Assembly: GCA_020631035.1 (NCBI GenBank) | Contig: JAHDIA010000201.1 | Location: forward strand, 1 to 9,395 | DNA: 9,395 bases | Direction of reading: 5' to 3' | DNA from: Chitinophagales bacterium | GTDB taxonomy: Bacteria > Bacteroidota > Bacteroidia > Chitinophagales > UBA2359 | Notes under the pieces: generated by a model | Told to the model about the DNA's origin: nothing | Databases searched by the model: none | Seen by the model: only the letters and a program-made list of their open reading frames with translations | Translations under genes and position numbers: made by a program | Shown here: positions 9,201-9,395 of the stretch, in pieces | How the letters are laid out: each line of letters begins with the position of its first letter | Numbering within the stretch: the first letter of the stretch is position 1

Positions 9201-9395
9201 CCACATCACCACTTTCCCGCATAATGTGTCCGACAGCACAAGCCGTATTGTAATCATCTATAAAGTAAGGGATGGTTATATTGTGGCGGGTATTGACAGG
9301 AAAAACACCTTCTTGCCAATATTGCTTCAAAATATCCAAACCATTTGCACGATTGGCTTTTTGGCTTGGGTTCAAATCTTCGACAGGGCGAGAAC
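1..9395 (-). CDS. Internal part of a giant multidomain Cys-rich secreted protein (Kazal, Kunitz, SprB-like and LPW modules)
   Basis: One frame stays open across the window: 3131 codons from 9393 down to 1, plus two bases of the preceding codon, with neither start nor stop inside. Cysteine and motif anchors along the length all keep the same frame, so I see no frameshift. The product is a string of small extracellular modules: an N-terminal helical module, SprB-like, cadherin-like and PKD-like beta domains, ten copies of a Cys-rich LPW module, fourteen Kazal-like and two Kunitz-like domains. Cysteine is abundant and Lys/Arg very rare, fitting an exported, disulfide-rich, acidic protein. Signal peptide and any C-terminal type IX sorting domain would lie outside the window. 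The likely role is cell-surface or secreted, possibly protease inhibition or adhesion; this is inference. I recognise no specific gene name. Internal Met codons lie within domains and are not proposed as starts. Confidence 0.96.
214..438 (-). other. Kazal-like domains 13 and 14 in tandem (residues 2986-3060)
   Basis: Domain 13 (334..438): CPDVYEPVCGADGNTYNNSC, then EAQCAGV and GEC. Domain 14 (214..318): CPTYYEPVCGIDGNTYNNAC, then EAACVGV and GIC. Classical C-x7-C-x10-C-x3-C spacing with leading CLC/CVC. Predicted P1 residues are Asp and Thr. They are the last inhibitor-like domains before the window edge. Confidence 0.88.
460..729 (-). repeat. LPW module 10 (residues 2889-2978)
   Basis: The last visible copy: FNPFEDYPWLEDIVDINNCC (LPW as YPW), SYTFVYIEPGSDC, ATLYFETGQLYC and a closing EATLLW. 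The Y-D-C-x-G-N signature is replaced by YFETGQ, so it is the most diverged of the clear copies at that point. It sits between the ISGC module and Kazal-like domain 13. Confidence 0.6.
730..894 (-). other. Six-Cys 'DFG...ISGC' module (residues 2834-2888)
   Basis: CASLELQDFGDC, LLGYGIVNGIC, TSISGC, SNGVDF, then CIETC. There are six cysteines with a C-x3-C end. From memory, a similar block (DFG.C, LG.A..NG.C..ISGC, NG.DY, C...C) recurs next to Kazal-like domains in Bacteroidota and other bacteria. Cys order and the final C-x3-C recall Kunitz domains, but the intervals (10, 12, 5, 19, 3) differ clearly, so I do not call it Kunitz. Function unknown. Confidence 0.55.
922..1023 (-). other. Kazal-like domain 12, one residue shorter (residues 2791-2824)
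   Basis: CDDVYEPVCANGITYSNAC, then EAECDGV and GEC. The segment between the third and fourth Kazal cysteines has nine residues instead of ten: 'CANG' replaces 'CG.DG'. Predicted P1 is Asp. A preceding CI supplies a possible first cysteine. It lies between the PKD-like domain and the ISGC module. Confidence 0.85.
1057..1347 (-). other. PKD-like domain (residues 2683-2779)
   Basis: An Ig-like fold with the PKD signature WEWDFGNGTTATGPNP (W-x-F/W-D-F-G-x-G), then a strand ending EPYNVCLTIYDCNND and CCEEVY. Upstream, GPLFTYEITE and TLIFGANIYCFYDN make the first strands. PKD domains usually serve as spacers or polysaccharide/protein-binding units in exported proteins. Extra cysteines (including a CC pair) are unusual for PKD and suggest disulfide stabilisation like the rest of this chain. 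Confidence 0.75.
1357..1578 (-). other. Kazal-like domains 10 and 11 in tandem (residues 2606-2679)
   Basis: Domain 10 (1474..1578): CPAIYAPVCGTDGNTYGNVC, then EAECAGV and GEC. Domain 11 (1357..1461): CPAIYAPVCGSNGITY, then CFALCDGV and GSC. Both carry CIC- or CEC-type leading cysteines and an Ala at predicted P1, identical to domain 7 in the whole first loop. They follow Kunitz-like domain 2, so the Kunitz domain is flanked on both sides by Kazal pairs. Confidence 0.88.
1603..1755 (-). other. Kunitz (BPTI)-like domain 2 (residues 2547-2597)
   Basis: Second complete Kunitz domain, again 51 residues with C-x8-C-x15-C-x7-C-x12-C-x3-C. It starts CNLPPDPGPC, has IPRWYYD, FTYGGC, NANNYETYE and ends CIESC. 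P1 is Glu (BPTI 15) followed by Ala, so it shares the acidic P1 of domain 1. The GPC before P1 is as in BPTI itself. The two copies share DNA runs such as tagtaccatcttgg on the plus strand, marking a duplication. The Arg at BPTI position 20 is the only Arg seen in this part of the protein. Confidence 0.93.
1762..1983 (-). other. Kazal-like domains 8 and 9 in tandem (residues 2471-2544)
   Basis: Domain 8 (1879..1983): CEDVLDPVCGINGITY, then CEAECAGV and GEC. Domain 9 (1762..1866): CPAVYEPVCGIDGLTY, then CEAECAGI and GVC. Both have the classical fourth and fifth Kazal cysteines three residues apart. Predicted P1 residues are Asp and Ala. Domain 9 ends two residues before Kunitz-like domain 2, repeating the Kazal-Kazal-Kunitz order of domains 6, 7 and Kunitz 1. 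Confidence 0.88.
1990..2271 (-). repeat. LPW module 9, divergent start (residues 2375-2468)
   Basis: CGSNDVADFDFLTFHLVDDC lacks the LPW tripeptide, but the rest is intact: YAFQIDGVDYIYVQVKDIC, YTCDGQIVCYNGGFT and a closing EDNLIF. It lies between Kunitz-like domain 1 and Kazal-like domain 8, separated from the first by a flexible GGGNN linker. It is close to module 8, which suggests that a larger block (LPW + two Kazal + Kunitz) was duplicated. Confidence 0.65.
2293..2445 (-). other. Kunitz (BPTI)-like domain 1 (residues 2317-2367)
   Basis: This is a complete Kunitz domain of 51 residues from first to last Cys, as in BPTI. Intervals are C-x8-C-x15-C-x7-C-x12-C-x3-C, identical to BPTI Cys 5, 14, 30, 38, 51 and 55. 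Fold residues are kept: R-W-Y-Y at BPTI 20-23 (PRWYYD), F-x-YGGC at 33-38 and N-N-Y at 43-45. P1 (BPTI 15) is Asp and 16 is Gly, so the trypsin-directed Lys/Arg is absent. Kunitz domains inhibit serine proteases mainly through P1; an acidic P1 suggests either a different target, such as glutamyl endopeptidases, or a structural or adhesive role. Confidence 0.93.
2452..2676 (-). other. Kazal-like domains 6 and 7 in tandem (residues 2240-2314)
   Basis: Domain 6 (2572..2676): CPEISIAVCGEDGIVY, then CEANCAGV and GPC. Domain 7 (2452..2556): CPAIYAPVCGTDGVVY, then CEAECAGV and EEC. Cys spacings are C-x7-C-x10-C-x3-C, matching the Kazal core, with a preceding Cys (CDC or CIC) as a possible first Kazal cysteine. 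Predicted P1 residues are Glu and Ala, neither typical of trypsin inhibitors. Two residues separate domain 7 from Kunitz-like domain 1, forming a compact Kazal-Kazal-Kunitz unit. Confidence 0.85.
2683..2961 (-). repeat. LPW module 8 (residues 2145-2237)
   Basis: CGVENPIEELPWLNQLVAGSC, YSFTYNGEQVIFVQVAPEC, SCSGENICSAGGFTPP and a closing NPDNLIW. It has the complete order of the family. A short acidic linker (EKDPC) then leads to Kazal-like domains 6 and 7. It is nearest in sequence to module 9, which has the same EDNLIF-like end. Confidence 0.7.
2974..3144 (-). repeat. Two GC-x-D...NYNP...C repeats (residues 2084-2140)
   Basis: Two copies of a short Asp/Asn/Cys motif: GCVDPIACNYNP then DDGGCEY, and GCTDPIALNYNP then CDNGSCDY, joined by a Cys-rich linker CNCGDAEG. 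This GC-T-D-x-x-A-x-NYNP-x-A-x-x-DDGSC motif is familiar from many marine Bacteroidota surface proteins. The Asp-rich turns suggest metal (calcium) binding, by inference only. Confidence 0.75.
3163..3267 (-). other. Kazal-like domain 5, CGC subtype (residues 2043-2077)
   Basis: CPTDVPPVCGCDGETYASPC, then DAYSAGV and GAC. It has the extra Cys in CGC and lacks the usual Cys before A-G-V, like the domains in the three supermodules. The predicted P1 residue (second after the first Cys) is Thr. It is followed within eight residues by the GC-x-D repeats. Confidence 0.8.
3268..3561 (-). other. Beta-type domain of unknown function (residues 1945-2042)
   Basis: GVVEAIDNECYTGIAI, a YVYVGP strand, LEFTAGQILKYTAYY, then IAIANIICAAEADC. 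The pattern (variable Cys-containing loop, long strand, hydrophobic '.F..GQ...Y.' strand, '.I..I.C' closing strand) resembles a small beta-barrel module I associate with Bacteroidota secreted proteins. It contains two of the very few lysines (about residues 1970 and 1990). I see no catalytic motif. Confidence 0.4.
3562..3876 (-). repeat. LPW module 7 (residues 1840-1944)
   Basis: CELTNPFTQLPWINGLFND, CDCDYEVEYLCYNDEGFI, YVYDIDGNLICIDGGFTGGTC and a closing LLGTVW. It is adjacent to module 6 with only an eight-residue linker and no Kazal between them, so the two form a tandem pair. The GG-F-T-G-G-T-C end is the best preserved of all ten copies. Confidence 0.7.
3901..4230 (-). repeat. LPW module 6 (residues 1722-1831)
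   Basis: CNSFEDPLNELPWISQYVDG, LCCLTVNQHCYQGQDVFVF, IYDANGDVICFNGGLLGGDC and a closing LEFIQNI. This copy and module 7 are the closest to what I remember as a small stand-alone Bacteroidota lipoprotein-type family with LPWL, Y.G..VYYV, CC, LYD..GN.IC and GG.TG...C. The function of that family is unknown to me. It follows Kazal-like domain 4 directly. Confidence 0.7.
4243..4341 (-). other. Kazal-like domain 4, lacking the first loop Cys (residues 1685-1717)
   Basis: INNVAVCGSDGNTYESSC, then AAECAGV and TGEC. The core CG.DG.TY...C and the C-A-G-V cysteine are normal, but the Cys that usually sits eight residues before 'CG' is replaced by a non-Cys residue, so the inhibitory loop of a classical Kazal fold would lose one disulfide. 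It is flanked by LPW modules 5 and 6. It could be a purely structural copy. Confidence 0.7.
4342..4602 (-). repeat. LPW module 5, divergent (residues 1598-1684)
   Basis: A diverged copy: CGFDLLSPPSWFLALI replaces the usual DPL.LPW start. It is followed by FEYEGQTVIAVYGAP, VYNCGGDVVCTYGG and a closing NATLIGNVY. The order of the Trp helix, the Y-x-G strand, the C-x-G-x-x-x-C-x-x-G-G pair and the terminal aromatic is kept. A Cys-rich linker (ECACDACGF) precedes it. It runs straight into Kazal-like domain 4. Confidence 0.6.
4636..4896 (-). other. SprB-like repeat 4 (residues 1500-1586)
   Basis: This is a single beta-sandwich repeat away from the N-terminal trio. PPFCEGESAFSVGVTV is followed by GGSGTYIIG, IIATENVEAFITF and a closing YDVYPIDAETGCGNDYIIPI. 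The Cys start, GGSG turn and '..D..TGC' end match SprB-like or related Ig-like repeats. It sits between the CEANAG-type domain and LPW module 5, and probably acts as a spacer. Confidence 0.5.
4912..5187 (-). other. CEANAG-type beta domain (residues 1403-1494)
   Basis: Starts CEANAGTIISDPSLC, continues with alternating strands (YEYIYIAETDGGIEFL, AFQIDACYYGMMYN) and closes with a short helix MEELLNGGGCFDL. From memory this resembles a module found in large Bacteroidota surface proteins with the order C.A.AGT, ISA-like strand, YVLT-like strand, 'Y.IHTLVY' strand, and LL..GG..C. I know no function for it; it is probably a structural Ig-like unit. It replaces the cadherin-like module of the previous three units. 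Confidence 0.5.
5206..5496 (-). repeat. LPW module 4 (residues 1300-1396)
   Basis: Fourth copy of the Cys-rich LPW module: CAAIDTPLESAWLSGII, a CC pair, LNGSEYYILIAP, YDCQGNQICAGSGG, and the closing LPSITLW. Pro of LPW is replaced by Ala (SAW), but the C, G-x-x-Y-Y, Y-D-C-x-G-N-x-x-C and terminal aromatic positions are kept. It directly follows Kazal-like domain 3 but is not followed by a cadherin-like module, so the regular three-part repeat ends here. Confidence 0.7.
5497..6327 (-). repeat. Supermodule 3: LPW module + cadherin-like + Kazal-like 3 (residues 1023-1299)
   Basis: Third tandem unit. LPW module, 6016..6327: IDDPLSLPWMQEA, SYNGEPYFIL, YYDCEGNLSC, ending VVIF. Beta module, 5620..6015: begins ECPNFFPCQIP in place of the PFPWY start, has YTPFVDFVGSDFLTYEVCY and ends IALNVVDGEC. 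Kazal-like domain, 5515..5619, residues 1259-1293: CPAIYEPVCGCNNQNY, then CLAEAAGV and GEC. Here the Kazal first loop has the classic seven residues, with Ala at the predicted P1 site. Arg1082, in the LPW module, is the last arginine before a gap of about 1250 residues. Confidence 0.75.
6328..7149 (-). repeat. Supermodule 2: LPW module + PFPWY/cadherin-like + Kazal-like 2 (residues 749-1022)
   Basis: Second tandem unit with the same order. LPW module, 6862..7149: CSNDPLSLPWLAALI, FEGDSYF, YDCAGNLVC, ending MIW. Beta module, 6451..6861: EFPFPWYGNTSVN, IIVYDPNDGFVGFDSYSY, ending VEVRVLDGVC. Kazal-like domain, 6343..6450, residues 982-1017: CSELPEEAVCGCDGETY, then CVADAAGV and GAC. Strong block-by-block similarity to units 1 and 3 shows they arose by duplication. 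As in unit 1, the Kazal domain is the CGC subtype lacking the fifth Cys. No lysine occurs in the unit. Confidence 0.75.
7150..7947 (-). repeat. Supermodule 1: LPW module + PFPWY/cadherin-like + Kazal-like 1 (residues 483-748)
   Basis: First of three tandem units of about 270 residues. (i) LPW module, 7684..7947: starts CSDDPLALPWIQDLI, then a FEGATYF strand, FDCEGNQIC, and ends YIW. (ii) Beta module, 7270..7683: YPFPWYEGISIN, then IIYTPNTDFVGADAYVYEACF and ending IRIQVLDGTC. The Y.P..DFVG.D.Y.Y.. pattern is cadherin/Big-like. (iii) Kazal-like domain, 7162..7269, residues 709-744: CFDTEEASVCGCNGVTY ... AAGV ... GEC. This is the 'CGC' Kazal subtype, with an extra Cys after the third Kazal cysteine and Ala where the fifth normally sits. 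The Kazal first loop is one residue longer than usual. Confidence 0.75.
7969..8241 (-). other. Cadherin/Big-like module (residues 385-475)
   Basis: This beta-rich segment contains LTYIPNPGFVGTDTV, the typical 'Y.P...F.G.D...' strand pair of bacterial cadherin-like/Big modules, followed by a final strand VWVFEVSEC. The upstream half (LCNDSIFQFDWVEFGDEEGV) fits the first strands of such a fold. It links the SprB-like stalk to the first Cys-rich supermodule. Lys452, in the TVKTII strand, is the last lysine before a run of more than 1500 Lys-free residues. Confidence 0.55.
8245..9069 (-). repeat. Three SprB-like beta-sandwich repeats (residues 109-383)
   Basis: There are three successive repeats of about 75-100 residues: roughly 8785..9069, 8494..8778 and 8245..8481. 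Each starts with a Cys plus a G/S/D-rich turn (SCGQSDGAIDI, TCLGTPNGGIVL, TCSDGGSIVL). Each continues with a W-containing strand (FEWTQ, IEWYN, ITWNI). The third ends in the hallmark GLGPGTYTVTVTDSVGCS and the second in YAIVTDANGCST. This is the pattern of SprB repeats, which are common in gliding-associated and type IX-secreted adhesins of Bacteroidota. They probably act as a stalk. The first copy is the most diverged and ends in RRCFFLSD, a short basic patch unusual for this protein. Confidence 0.75.
9070..9393 (-). other. N-terminal conserved module (residues 1-108)
   Basis: Residues 1-108 of the visible protein, probably mostly alpha-helical. Key pieces are YFIDDYNTACAVGHIM (about 42-57), then SGD, a hydrophobic LAHFIA helix, DNN, and a closing WADKMGF...IQPAY. 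From memory, a similar block (FIDD..G..CAVGHLM, NN, IQP.Y) occurs near the start of other large secreted Bacteroidota proteins, but I know no function or name for it. This part holds a large share of the protein's few Lys and Arg residues (4 of 9 Lys and 4 of 18 Arg), unlike the rest. The module is probably cut by the window edge. Confidence 0.6.

Noticed and set aside
1..9395. Internal Met codons as possible translation starts
   Set aside because: The domain structure continues unbroken through all of them up to the window edge at 9395, so the start must be outside.

Overview
The whole 9395-base window lies inside one protein-coding gene on the minus strand. Reading from 9393 down to 1 gives 3131 sense codons with no stop. 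About 60 cysteine and motif landmarks checked along the length all fall in the same frame. The gene's start lies beyond 9395 and its stop before 1, so neither end is visible. There are no intergenic sequences, promoters, RNA genes or mobile elements here. Residue numbers below count from residue 1 = codon 9393..9391.

The protein looks like a giant secreted or cell-surface protein of a Bacteroidota bacterium, perhaps of the Saprospiraceae type. The reasons are SprB-like repeats, PKD and cadherin-like modules, GC-x-D...NYNP repeats, A/T-leaning codons, and cysteine-rich modules that I associate from memory with that group. The organism call is inference.

Layout from N- to C-terminus: (a) residues 1-108, a conserved mostly helical module; (b) 109-383, three SprB-like immunoglobulin-type repeats; (c) 385-475, a cadherin/Big-like stretch; (d) 483-1299, three tandem supermodules of about 270 residues, each an 'LPW' cysteine module, a PFPWY/cadherin-like module and a Kazal-like domain; (e) 1300-2042, further LPW modules mixed with a CEANAG-type domain, another SprB-like repeat, a Kazal domain and a beta-type domain; (f) 2043-2679, a dense protease-inhibitor-like region with eight Kazal-like and two Kunitz-like domains, GC-x-D repeats and two LPW modules; (g) 2683-3131, a PKD-like domain, three more Kazal-like domains, a six-cysteine ISGC module, the tenth LPW module and the start of another domain cut by the window edge.

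In total there are 14 Kazal-like and 2 Kunitz (BPTI)-like domains on one chain. Both Kunitz domains keep all six cysteines at textbook spacing but carry an acidic residue at the P1 position, and none of the Kazal loops has Lys or Arg there. The chain itself has almost no Lys or Arg: 9 Lys and 18 Arg by my count, with no Lys from residue 453 to 1969 and no Arg from 1083 to 2331. A multi-inhibitor surface protein that also lacks trypsin-type cleavage sites is the most interesting possibility in this window. Its function is inferred, not shown.
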